The notes below the pieces were generated by a model, which worked only from the letters and a program-made list of their open reading frames with translations, did not search any database and was not told the DNA's origin. A program made the translations under genes and the position numbers. A stretch of DNA of 36,876 nt from Paenibacillus algorifonticola (lineage in GTDB: Bacteria; Bacillota; Bacilli; Paenibacillales; Paenibacillaceae): the NCBI RefSeq assembly GCF_000971975.1, contig NZ_LAQO01000055.1, positions 1-36,876 of the forward strand, written 5' to 3'. Below are positions 26,578-33,874 of the stretch, piece after piece. Numbering within the stretch: position 1 is the stretch's first letter; each line of letters opens with the position of its first letter.

Positions 26578-27350
26578 ATTCCCCGACCTTTACAATAAGT
26601 ATTATTTAACTGCAATGCTGACCGCGTCATAAGAATGGCTGTATAAAAATGACGAGTAGTATTCGCATTATCGTAGCTATTTCTCCAGTCCGCCATAGTC
26701 CCAAATGCCTTCTGTACGGCGGCAGTCGGAGCAATTGAAACATGTCCATTTCCATCTAATTTCGCTTCAAATATTCCTGTTGCATTAATCGCTTCTACAG
26801 TAGACACCCACCCTGGTAGCATCATATTAGTAGACCATGATAAGGCTTCATCATTTCTACCTTTTCTTTGTAACACTCCTTTTCTCATTTTCATTACATC
26901 ACGATGTTCTGCTGTCATACTTTGAGAATCGGTATTGTCAGATCTCCTATAAATGAAGGTTACATCATCGTCCATAGATTTAACAAACATTTTTATTATT
27001 GACTTTGATGCATTCTTTATGGCACTCCTTGGGTTAGGTATGGAATCAGCAATTGCCTCAACAAAATCATCATTTAACTTTTCTCTAGTTTTATTTGCTA
27101 CATTTATAAAATGTTTTATCCTAGTATTTTGAGCAGCTTGACTTAAATTTGCTTGTAATGCTTTATTGCCTTTGGCCTCATACCAATCAGACGTAAGTTG
27201 CCTTATTTTAGTCTGATCTGATACTGATAATTGATTGTCAATACCTTCAATCCAATGACCTAGAGAGTCAACCCAGTTAAGAGGATTATTATGCACATAC
27301 GTATAAAGGTTTTGACTTAAAGGATTCGTCAGATCCCCTTCATTCGCCAC
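26574..27350 (-). CDS. Orphan RHS C-terminal tip with toxin-like domain (displaced, probably silent)
   Basis: Codons 1-35 (NEGDLTNPLSQNLYTYVHNN, then PLNWVDSLGHW) are the end of an RHS-associated core, which normally lies hundreds to thousands of residues inside a protein. About 225 residues of variable C-terminal domain follow (FIYRRSDNTDSQSMTAEHRD, RKGRNDEALSWSTN); I recognise no catalytic motif with confidence. The frame can start at GTG 27350, but no ribosome site precedes it and an in-frame stop lies six codons upstream. It is therefore best read as a detached alternative tip, expressed only if recombined onto a full RHS gene such as 1-6447. It is coupled to a putative immunity gene by ATGA overlap, and the DNA is AT-rich, as for horizontally moved toxin modules. 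Confidence 0.75.
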   Translation of the reverse strand: MANEGDLTNPLSQNLYTYVHNNPLNWVDSLGHWIEGIDNQLSVSDQTKIRQLTSDWYEAKGNKALQANLSQAAQNTRIKHFINVANKTREKLNDDFVEAIADSIPNPRSAIKNASKSIIKMFVKSMDDDVTFIYRRSDNTDSQSMTAEHRDVMKMRKGVLQRKGRNDEALSWSTNMMLPGWVSTVEAINATGIFEAKLDGNGHVSIAPTAAVQKAFGTMADWRNSYDNANTTRHFYTAILMTRSALQLNNTYCKGRGI

Positions 27351-27372
27351 TGGGTGGGGTTTCTGTCAATTT

Positions 27373-27411
27373 AACAAAAAGAAACCATATGGAGTGAATA
27401 CTCACATATGG
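27373..27411 (-). terminator. Cassette terminator hairpin, copy 2
   Basis: The stem ccatat-ggag against ctc-acatatgg (27385-27411) is followed on the minus strand by TTTCTTTTTGTT. It is homologous to the hairpin at 26065-26091 with a compensatory C-G to T-A change. It separates the remnant at 27424-27612 from the RHS tip. Confidence 0.65.
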
Positions 27412-27423
27412 CATTTAATCTAT

Positions 27424-27612
27424 TCAAATATTCAATAGCTTAGTTATTTTATTAATAATACGTTCTATCTCCTCTTCATCAGAATATACGTTTGGATAAA
27501 GTATGCGTGCCTGTTCAAATGGCGAATATCTAGATGATGCTCTAGCTAGTTCACTAAAAAGAAGCCTTTCCTGACCATTTAATTCTTCAAATTCAAGATC
27601 ATGATCATAGGT
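27424..27612 (-). pseudogene. Headless coding remnant (62 codons), possible immunity-gene tail
   Basis: A minus-strand frame opens after a stop at 27613-27615 and runs 62 codons to TGA. It reads YDHDLEFEELNGQERLLFSE, then LARASSRYSPFEQARIL, then SDEEEIERIINKITKLLNI. It has no Met and no ribosome site. The acidic helical tail resembles the end of a small cytoplasmic immunity-type protein, but the family is not recognised. It ends 12 bases before the copy-2 hairpin. This accounts for most of the 27351-27647 gap. Confidence 0.5.
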
Positions 27613-27647
27613 TCAGAGACGCTGAGCTTATTCAATAATACAATAAA

Positions 27648-28040
27648 CTAAGAAACGTACAGGTCAATTGAGAACTTCATTTTTATCCTACTGGCAAATC
27701 CAATGAATGGCTCTTCAAAATAAATAGCTGGAGTCTCATTATTTTCAACATTAACAACTACACATAAGTCGTAGGAAATCATCATTCGTTCCTTTAACTC
27801 TTTTAATAACTCCTCTTTCTCTATTAATTGATTCAATATTTCATTTAGTTGATCATTGATATCATAGGACTCCTCATACCCCGTGTCTAGAATCCACACA
27901 TCTTCTTTTCGTTTGTGCAAAGCATTAATAATATCCCCCGCCCTGTGCTGCTTGGATGGCTTTATTTCCACAGCTTTAGTAAATAAATCCGGATCAAAAT
28001 CTCCTCTAGCAAAAAAATCAACCATAACTGTTGTTCGCAA
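27648..28040 (-). CDS. DUF4279-family protein, probable immunity protein
   Basis: A 130-residue cytoplasmic protein. The TTG start at 28040 has AGGGG about 9 bases upstream; the ATG five codons later is an alternative. It shows DUF4279 features: an N-terminal beta strand with ARGDFDPDLFTKAVEIKPSK (two-step DPD motif), KRKEDVWILDTGYEESYDI, a helical middle (NQLIEKEELLKELKERM) and the terminal strand IKMKFSIDLYVS (the family's usual DxYV end). DUF4279 proteins occur among immunity proteins of polymorphic toxin loci, and this one lies beside an orphan RHS tip and other remnants. Its cognate toxin is not present, so it may be an orphan protecting against neighbours' toxins. Confidence 0.75.
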   Translation of the reverse strand: MRTTVMVDFFARGDFDPDLFTKAVEIKPSKQHRAGDIINALHKRKEDVWILDTGYEESYDINDQLNEILNQLIEKEELLKELKERMMISYDLCVVVNVENNETPAIYFEEPFIGFASRIKMKFSIDLYVS

Positions 28041-28138
28041 TTTTAACGCCCCTATTCTGCAAATTGATTTAAACTCGTATCACGCTTATTTGCCAGGTCC
28101 AATAGTTAGGCAGAGTTTATATGTAGTTTACCACTAAC

Positions 28139-28363
28139 CTAAAACAGTCCTTTCAGTCTCATTACGAATAAAAATACTCCTATCGCTATAAAAAAACTGC
28201 CCAATATACGGTACATAATCACCATAAATAACGAAGGCTCCTCTGGAGCAATGGTAAAATTACCATTTTTATATCTAAGCATCAATGACGATAAAAACAA
28301 AAGCTTTCTCGGAATGGTCACATTTAGGCCCCCAACTGCAATTACTAAAATAATGCCAAACAT
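28139..28363 (-). CDS. Small two-helix membrane protein (DUF6199-like), intact copy
   Basis: 74 residues from ATG 28363 (MFGIILVIAVGG) with GGAGAG 7 bases upstream; an upstream TTG (28399) would only add residues read from a decayed neighbour. Two transmembrane helices (about 1-20 and 48-70) flank a polar loop with KNGNFTIAPEEPSLF. It resembles small DUF6199-type membrane proteins, but that is a tentative match. A frameshifted paralogue lies at 25052-25274. Just upstream, out of frame, the sequence still encodes ISKTMERA-stop, matching the end of the RDD protein (ISKISIMERR-stop). This copy therefore once followed an RDD gene that has been deleted. Confidence 0.7.
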   Translation of the reverse strand: MFGIILVIAVGGLNVTIPRKLLFLSSLMLRYKNGNFTIAPEEPSLFMVIMYRILGSFFIAIGVFLFVMRLKGLF

Positions 28364-28585
28364 TTTATGCTCTCTCCATTGTCTTTGAAATTTAGACAAA
28401 AACGGAAAGGTACAAAAATTGTTTGCGCGTCAACCTGCTTCCGCATTACTACTATAACAAATGTACATAAAGCTATATAGCCACTATTAGGCCAATCCAC
28501 CATTTTTCAGCCGCCGCGCATAGAATTATCCCTTCCAACCGTGGTATAGTGATAGCAGCAGTGAACAAGCAGGGGGTATTTAAGC

Positions 28586-29548
28586 ATGTCTAGGAAACAA
28601 AATGAAGGCGGCAAGCCGCGTAAAGCCGCGCAAGCCAAGCAATTCACGGTCAATGAGCCGTCGGAGCTGCTGGCTTTTTTATTGATCCACTTGGCCAGCA
28701 TGGGGCGCAATTCGGTAAAATCGGTTTTGGCGCGCGGGCAAGTATCGGTCGATAAGCGCGTACAAACGAAATATAATTTCCCGCTCGAAGTCGGGCAGAC
28801 GGTTTCCATAAATACGGAAAAAGCGGTAGAAGCGCCGCCGCTTATGGGACTCACCATTTTACATGAGGACGATGCCATTATCGTCGTACAGAAGGATGCG
28901 GGACTGTTGTCCATCGCTTCCTCCAAGGATGAGCAGGAGGTTACCGCTTACCGCCAGCTGATGGCGCATGTTCGAACCTTCGATCCGAAAAATCGCATTT
29001 TCGTCGTGCATCGCCTGGACCGTGACACATCTGGTGTCATGATGTTTGCCAAAACCGAGAAGGTGCAGCAATCGCTCCAAAACAACTGGCAGGAAGCCGT
29101 CAAGGAGCGCTCCTATGTAGCACTCGTAGAAGGTAAAGTACGCAAGCCCGAAGGCACCATCCAATCGTGGCTCAAGGAAAGCAGCACGCTGAAAATGTAT
29201 TCCAGCTCCCATCCAAATGACGGACAGCACGCTGTAACCCACTACAAGCTAATTCAGGCAAGCGACAGCTTCTCCTTATTGGAAGTGCATCTGGAGACTG
29301 GCCGCAAAAATCAAATCCGCGTCCACATGGAGGACATCGGCCATCCCATTACCGGAGATAAAAAATACGGAGCGCGGCTTAAGCCAATTGGCAGGCTCGG
29401 TTTGCATGCGCGCGTACTTGCTTTCGAGCATCCGCACACCGGCAAGCTGCTCCGTTTTGATACGGGCATTCCCAAGCTGTTTCTTAATCCATTTAAAAAT
29501 GCTGCTCCAGCTCCGCAGGCTGGGCAAGCACCGAAAAAACAGCGCTAA
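28586..29548 (+). CDS. RluA-family 23S/tRNA pseudouridine synthase
   Basis: A 320-residue protein with AGCAGGGGG upstream of ATG 28586. Residues about 20-80 form an S4-like RNA-binding region (LLAFLLIHLASMGRNSVKSVL). The catalytic domain starts near residue 90 (ILHEDDAIIVVQKDAGLL) and holds the motif HRLDRDTSG (residues 142-150) with catalytic Asp145, followed by KERSYVALVEG and the R-K-N-Q-I-RVH motif near residue 240. It isomerises uridine to pseudouridine in structured RNA. Which site (RluD, RluC or TruC-like) cannot be told from sequence alone. The basic N-terminus (SRKQNEGGKPRKAAQAKQ) and Ala/Pro-rich, basic C-terminus are typical of Paenibacillus-type members. Monocistronic, with its own terminator. 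Confidence 0.92.
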   Translation: MSRKQNEGGKPRKAAQAKQFTVNEPSELLAFLLIHLASMGRNSVKSVLARGQVSVDKRVQTKYNFPLEVGQTVSINTEKAVEAPPLMGLTILHEDDAIIVVQKDAGLLSIASSKDEQEVTAYRQLMAHVRTFDPKNRIFVVHRLDRDTSGVMMFAKTEKVQQSLQNNWQEAVKERSYVALVEGKVRKPEGTIQSWLKESSTLKMYSSSHPNDGQHAVTHYKLIQASDSFSLLEVHLETGRKNQIRVHMEDIGHPITGDKKYGARLKPIGRLGLHARVLAFEHPHTGKLLRFDTGIPKLFLNPFKNAAPAPQAGQAPKKQR

Positions 29549-29583
29549 AGCTGCATAAGCAGCTTTCTGCCTACTATAAAAAA

Positions 29584-29612
29584 GGGAGCATCCGCAGATG
29601 CCCCCTTTTTTT
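29584..29612 (+). terminator. Bidirectional terminator between pseudouridine synthase and PepSY genes
   Basis: gggagcatc pairs with gatgccccc (29584-29592, 29597-29605) around a cgca loop, with seven Ts after it and an AAAAAA run before it. It serves the plus-strand gene and the converging minus-strand PepSY gene. Confidence 0.88.
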
Positions 29613-29663
29613 CGATTCAATCGCTTTATTTTCAAAATAAAAACTTTCGCTTGCTACGATTTC

Positions 29664-30308
29664 TTAATCCTCATCATAATGATCATCGTCATCATCATCA
29701 TCGTTGTCATCATCGTGGTAATCTTTATCCACGGACAGCACTTTTCCCGTTGCTGCATCAACTTCTACTTCAGCTTTACCGCCCGTGATACGCAGGTCAA
29801 CCTCGTAAATGATTCTGCCATCATCACGATCGCGATTAACCTTGACTACCGTCCCTCCAACTTTAGCAACTGCAATGGCTCCAGCTTGCTCAGCTGTCTT
29901 TAAGGCTGTCGTCCCTGTGCTTGTTGATGGGCTGGCAGCCGGCTGATTCACTGTCCCTGCGTTCGACGCTGTTCCTGCTGGAGCTGTCGCTTGAGCTGCA
30001 CGGCGGTCGTCGTCATCATCATCACTGTCATAAATGCCTAGCAGCTTGCCGCTGTAAGCATCGATATGCACATCGACTTCATCCTGATAAGCTCCGCGCT
30101 CGACTTCCACCTCGTAAAAGATACCTGTTTGATTACGTTCCAGGTCTACACCGTCAATTCGGCCGTCCACATGCTTCAAGGCGATTTTTTTCGCTTCGGC
30201 TTTGCCGATCAAGGTTTTCGTATTTGAAGCAGCCGTTGCTGCACCGCCCATTGCACCGAGCGCCAAAGTAACCGATACAACGCCTATCCAGATTTTTTTA
30301 TTCATCAT
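29664..30308 (-). CDS. Secreted double-PepSY protein with poly-Asp tail
   Basis: A 214-residue protein with GGGAGG 9 bases before ATG 30308. Residues 1-27 are a signal peptide ending ATAA. Two PepSY domains (about 30-95 and 135-200) share the pattern A-K-x-I-A-L-x-x-V-x-G, then a Y-E-V-x-V strand and a D-A-x-(S/T)-G-K-(L/V)-L turn. They are joined by an Ala/Thr/Pro-rich linker after a DSDDDDDD run. The C-terminus is almost all Asp and His (DDDNDDDDDDDHYDED), likely to bind divalent cations. PepSY domains are linked to inhibition or chaperoning of peptidases and are common beside YkoG/YkoH-type kinases, one of which lies 3.5 kb away. It is 128 bases downstream of a second PepSY gene. Confidence 0.88.
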   Translation of the reverse strand: MMNKKIWIGVVSVTLALGAMGGAATAASNTKTLIGKAEAKKIALKHVDGRIDGVDLERNQTGIFYEVEVERGAYQDEVDVHIDAYSGKLLGIYDSDDDDDDRRAAQATAPAGTASNAGTVNQPAASPSTSTGTTALKTAEQAGAIAVAKVGGTVVKVNRDRDDGRIIYEVDLRITGGKAEVEVDAATGKVLSVDKDYHDDDNDDDDDDDHYDED

Positions 30309-30436
30309 GATCCTGTTCCTCCCATTTTAAATGTCTCTCGCTTGTCTCACCCTTACTTTACCTGCGGCAAATGAGATGACCATGACAGCAACATTAGAAT
30401 TTGATGATAAAAGACTGAGTCTGCGTTCATTTAGAC

Positions 30437-31171
30437 TTAATCGTCTTCTTGATCATCGTCCTCGTCCCATGTGATCGACATAATGGCTCCCGTTACAGCA
30501 TGAACCTGTACCGTAGCCTCACGGTCGTCTGGCGCATCGATTTCGACTAAAAAATACCGGCTGCGGTCGGAGCTTTTCAGCTCGATATCCTCTACCTTGC
30601 CTTTTACCTGCTTAAGCGCGATCGCTTTCGCTTCATCTGGAGATATGCCCTGTTTCACAGGTGACGCCGCGGGCGTTTTTCCCTCGTTACCATCACTTGG
30701 CTTCGTGCTTGGCTTCGGGCTTGGTTTCGAGCTTGGATTTGCTGCTGGACTTGAGCTTTGCTCTGGGCTCGGCGTTGCCACCGGACTCTGATCGGGCGTC
30801 GGCTCTGCCGCTGGCGTCGCAGTTGGAGCATCAGTTGGCTGATTTGATGAAGAAGCAGGAGGCGTTTCCCCAGCAGCAGGCAGCTCGCCGTCTATAAGCT
30901 TTATGGAAACGATGCCTCTGCCTTTCGCATCGACAGCGACATCGTACATGCCCTTTTCAGCCTGAAGCTTAACTTCATAGACGTTGTCGTTGAGCGTTGC
31001 GCTAACGATTTTCCCAACATATTGCTGAAGAACCTGCTCGCTTGCTTGCTCCTCCGTAATGGAAGGCCGCGCGTCAGCAACGGATTGCCACCATAACCCC
31101 CCAGCAATACAGATAATGACCACACAAGCTATCGTTATGCCAAGCACCAGTCTCGTTCGCTGTTGTCGCAT
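30437..31171 (-). CDS. Membrane-anchored double-PepSY protein with Pro/Ser/Thr linker
   Basis: A 244-residue protein starting MRQQRTRLVLG, with GGGGTG before the ATG. Residues 7-30 are one transmembrane anchor (IACVVIICIAGGLWW). Residues about 36-95 form a first, divergent PepSY-like domain (TEEQASEQVLQQYVGKIVSA). A 75-residue Pro/Ser/Thr/Ala-rich linker (PSPEQSSSPAANPSSKPSPK) looks wall-spanning. Residues about 175-240 are a clear PepSY domain (SPDEAKAIALKQVKGKVEDI) ending in an acidic DEDDDQEDD tail. The exported part faces the wall. It is probably transcribed with the downstream PepSY gene. Function unknown beyond the family link to peptidase regulation and to envelope two-component systems. 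Confidence 0.87.
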   Translation of the reverse strand: MRQQRTRLVLGITIACVVIICIAGGLWWQSVADARPSITEEQASEQVLQQYVGKIVSATLNDNVYEVKLQAEKGMYDVAVDAKGRGIVSIKLIDGELPAAGETPPASSSNQPTDAPTATPAAEPTPDQSPVATPSPEQSSSPAANPSSKPSPKPSTKPSDGNEGKTPAASPVKQGISPDEAKAIALKQVKGKVEDIELKSSDRSRYFLVEIDAPDDREATVQVHAVTGAIMSITWDEDDDQEDD

Positions 31172-31196
31172 TGTAACACCCCATTTATATCAGAAA

Positions 31197-31229
31197 CATG
31201 CCTTTCAAGCTTGTTGCTTGAAAGGCATG
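31197..31229 (-). terminator. Perfect hairpin downstream of ilvD
   Basis: catgcctttcaagc pairs perfectly with gcttgaaaggcatg over 14 bases with a 5-base loop. Only TTTCT follows on the minus strand, so termination may be weak and some read-through into the PepSY genes is possible. Confidence 0.6.
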
Positions 31230-31344
31230 CTGTATTACAACCTATTATATAACCTGCGGATTAGAATTTGGTGAGAACCAAATTCGCCCGTCGGTTCAAG
31301 TCAGTGCTCTCTACTCTACCCTGCCAAAGCCTAGTCTACGCTGA

Positions 31345-33036
31345 TCACAAATCCAGATCAGTCACCGCACCTTGCGAAGCCGAGGAAACGAGCCGGGCAT
31401 ATTTGCCTAACACGCCTGTTCTTACTTTGAGCGGCGGCTGCACCCACTTCGCAAGCCTCGCCTCAAATTCCTGAGCCGATATTTCAACGTTCATTTCCTG
31501 CGTCTCGCTGTCGATGGTTATGATATCGCCCTCCTGCAGCAAGCCGATTGGACCGCCAACCTGAGCCTCAGGCGTAACGTGTCCGACAACAAAGCCGTGC
31601 GAGCCGCCCGAGAAGCGTCCATCGGTCATAAGCGCCACTTCGCCGCCAAGTCCTTTCCCGCTAATCATCGCTGTAATGGACAGCATTTCCGGCATGCCGG
31701 GTCCGCCCTTCGGTCCGACATAACGAATGACGAGCACATCGCCTTTTTTAATATCATCGCGCGCAATCGCATCGGCAGCTTTCTGCTCGCTGTCGTATAC
31801 TCTCGCTGGGCCGCTAAAACGCAGCTTTTTAAGGCCCGACATTTTAGCCACTGCCCCTTCAGGTGCCAAATTGCCTTTCAACACAACCAAAGGTCCTGTC
31901 GGCTTTAATGGCTGCTCGAAGGAACGAATGACATCCTGCCCGCTGTCCAGCGGCTCGGCGTCCGCCAGATTTTCCGCAAGCGTTTTGCCCGTTACGGTCA
32001 AGCAGTCTCCGTGCAGCAGCCCTTTTTCAAGCAGCAGCTTCATAACGCCCGGCACACCGCCGATGTCGTTCAAATCCTGCATCACATATTTGCCGCTTGG
32101 CTTCAAATCGGCCAGATGGGGAACGCGGCTGCGCACCCGTTCAAAATCATCCAGCTTCAGCTTCACGCCCGCCGAATGCGCGATCGCCAGCAGATGAAGC
32201 AGCGCATTCGTTGAACCGCCGAGCGCCATCACGACGGTGATCGCATTTTCGAAAGCTTTCAGCGTCATAATGTCGCGGGGGCGAATATTTTTTCTCAGCA
32301 GCTCGATAACCGCTTTGCCCGCTTCCGTACATTCCACCGCTTTATTCGGTGCAATCGCTGGCGTAGAGGAAGAGCCCGGGAGCGCCATGCCCATCGCTTC
32401 TGCCGCCGAAGCCATCGTATTCGCCGTGTACATTCCGCCGCATGCGCCAGCACCTGGACAAACGCTGCACTCTACCTCATGCAGCTCCTCATCCGTCAGC
32501 TGTCCTTCCTGATATTTCCCTACTGCTTCAAAAGCAGTAACGACATCAACATCCTTGCCATGCAGCTTTCCTGGCTGAATCGTGCCGCCATATACATAAA
32601 CAGATGGAAGGTTCATCCGGCCAATCGCCATCAGGCAAGCCGGGGTATTTTTGTCACAGCCGCCAATCGCGACTAACCCGTCAAAACGCTCAGCATTAAC
32701 AACCAGTTCAATGGAATCGGCAATCGTTTCCCGGCTCGGAAGCGAGAACAGCATCCCCTCATGTCCCATCGAAATGCCATCCGACACCGTAATCGTATTA
32801 AAAATAAGCGGAGCCCCGCCATGCTGCTTGACCCCGGCCTTCGCTTCCCGCGCCAGCTGGTCAATATGAATGTTGCACGGCGTTACCTCGCTCCATGTAC
32901 TGGCGACGCCAACCATCGGTTTTTTGAAATCCTCATCCTGAAACCCTACCGCCCGCAGCATCGCCCGGTTCGGCATCCGGTTTACCCCTTCACTTATATC
33001 CTTGCTGCGTCCACGCAAATCTTCCTTCTCGGACAT
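31345..33036 (-). CDS. ilvD: Dihydroxy-acid dehydratase
   Basis: About 563 residues from ATG 33036 (MSEKEDLRGRSKDISEGVNR), chosen because GAGGGG lies 10 bases upstream; an ATG at 33054 adds six residues. It dehydrates 2,3-dihydroxy-isovalerate and -methylvalerate to the keto acids of valine, leucine and isoleucine synthesis. Fe-S and Mg ligands are visible in GGCDKNTPACLMAI and ECSVCPGAGACGGMYTANTM. Other family blocks are MGHEGMLFSLPSRE, MALGGSTNALLHLLAIAHSAG and TDGRFSGGSHGFVVGHVTPEA. Length is typical. It follows a GntR regulator by about 25 bases, probably as one transcript. No other ilv or leu genes are in the window, and no T-box or leader was seen before the pair. Confidence 0.97.
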   Translation of the reverse strand: MSEKEDLRGRSKDISEGVNRMPNRAMLRAVGFQDEDFKKPMVGVASTWSEVTPCNIHIDQLAREAKAGVKQHGGAPLIFNTITVSDGISMGHEGMLFSLPSRETIADSIELVVNAERFDGLVAIGGCDKNTPACLMAIGRMNLPSVYVYGGTIQPGKLHGKDVDVVTAFEAVGKYQEGQLTDEELHEVECSVCPGAGACGGMYTANTMASAAEAMGMALPGSSSTPAIAPNKAVECTEAGKAVIELLRKNIRPRDIMTLKAFENAITVVMALGGSTNALLHLLAIAHSAGVKLKLDDFERVRSRVPHLADLKPSGKYVMQDLNDIGGVPGVMKLLLEKGLLHGDCLTVTGKTLAENLADAEPLDSGQDVIRSFEQPLKPTGPLVVLKGNLAPEGAVAKMSGLKKLRFSGPARVYDSEQKAADAIARDDIKKGDVLVIRYVGPKGGPGMPEMLSITAMISGKGLGGEVALMTDGRFSGGSHGFVVGHVTPEAQVGGPIGLLQEGDIITIDSETQEMNVEISAQEFEARLAKWVQPPLKVRTGVLGKYARLVSSASQGAVTDLDL

Positions 33037-33060
33037 GTCCATCCATCCCCTCATCGTTGG

Positions 33061-33726
33061 TTAAATAATGGCATACAGCTCGCGCATAGGGCGCAGTAAA
33101 TTTTGCTTCATCATGACTGCCGCCCGTTCAGGGTCGCCAGCCTCCATAGCTTCAATAATTGCCTGATGTTCCTCGACTGATACATGCGTCGCCTTAACAG
33201 GCTGTTTTAGAAACACATATTTAAAGCGGCGAATATGTACCTGAAGCGAAGCACTGTAAGAGGCAAGGTATTCATTATCTGCGGCTTCCACCATAACATT
33301 GTGAAACTGCTCGTCCAGCTCCATGGCCTGAAAGGGCAGACCCTGTTCAATCGCCGCGGTAAACTCGGCATTCAGCTGCTTCAACTGCTCAATTTGTTCG
33401 GGTACAATGACACTGGCAGCCGACTCTGCCGCTAATGCGTGCAGGGAGGCCAGCGTCGAATACATTTTCAAAATATCGGATTTCTCCAAGCTTTTGACCT
33501 TCGTATAGTTGCCCGGATGCACCTCCACGAGCTTCTGCACTTCAAGAATTTGCAAAGCTTCGCGGACAGGCGTCCTGCTGACCCCTAAAGCTTCCGCCAG
33601 CTCGGCATCGCCGATCTTCTCGCCGGGAAGCAGCGTACCATCAATAATCCATCGCTGAATTTGGGAAAGCGCCCGTTCTTTCGCCGAAATTTTAATAGGC
33701 GTTGTAAAATGGCTCGGAATAGGCAT
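33061..33726 (-). CDS. GntR-family regulator with FCD (FadR-type) domain
   Basis: About 221 residues from ATG 33726 (MPIPSHFTTPIKIS), which has AAGGA at 8 bases; the ATG two codons earlier is too close to that box. Residues about 12-75 form the GntR winged helix (ERALSQIQRWIIDGTLLPGE, ELAEALGVSRTPVREALQIL). Residues about 85-215 form a helical FCD effector domain with metal-type residues (ELDEQFHNVMVEAA, HIRRFKY, EEHQAIIEAM). FCD regulators usually sense small carboxylic acids. The ilvD gene starts within 25 bases of its stop, so it may control branched-chain or sugar-acid metabolism; the latter would fit if the dehydratase also acts on sugar acids. A palindrome upstream may be its own operator. 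Confidence 0.88.
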   Translation of the reverse strand: MPIPSHFTTPIKISAKERALSQIQRWIIDGTLLPGEKIGDAELAEALGVSRTPVREALQILEVQKLVEVHPGNYTKVKSLEKSDILKMYSTLASLHALAAESAASVIVPEQIEQLKQLNAEFTAAIEQGLPFQAMELDEQFHNVMVEAADNEYLASYSASLQVHIRRFKYVFLKQPVKATHVSVEEHQAIIEAMEAGDPERAAVMMKQNLLRPMRELYAII

Positions 33727-33759
33727 ACGCATCTTCCTTTCATGTATGTAATATATCGC

Positions 33760-33773
33760 ATACGTATACGTAT
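33760..33773 (-). promoter_or_regulatory. Perfect palindrome upstream of the GntR gene, candidate operator
   Basis: atacgtatacgtat is a perfect 14-base palindrome 34 bases before the GntR start, in AT-rich promoter DNA. Its size and position fit an autoregulatory GntR site, though the sequence itself is low in complexity. Confidence 0.4.
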
Positions 33774-33816
33774 ATCAATCTTTTTTTTGTCCATCCATTC
33801 ATTTACCCGTTTACAT

Positions 33817-33845
33817 AAAAAAAGAAAGCAGCCCTCTGGACTGCT
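33817..33845 (-). terminator. Hairpin with T-run on the minus strand, upstream of the GntR gene
   Basis: AGCAGTCC pairs with GGGCTGCT around AGA (33827-33845), followed by TTTCTTTTTTT on the minus strand (33817-33827). It lies after the stop of the kinase gene whose transcript runs toward it, so it ends the two-component operon. Confidence 0.8.
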
Positions 33846-33874
33846 TCAGGCTGCTTCTAATCATCATATAGCTG

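Noticed and set aside
26640..27000. ADP-ribosyltransferase identity for the toxin-like domain (FIYRR, LSWSTN)
   Set aside because: The order and spacing of Arg, Ser-Thr-Ser and Glu motifs are not convincing without a structure or profile search.
26574..27350. Treating the RHS tip as an ordinary independent gene
   Set aside because: GTG lacks a ribosome site, an in-frame stop lies just upstream, and the first codons are the interior RHS core.
28364..28399. Twelve extra N-terminal codons (SKFQRQWREHK) for the small membrane protein from a TTG
   Set aside because: This stretch is the out-of-frame remnant of the RDD gene end; the ATG at 28363 has the better ribosome site.
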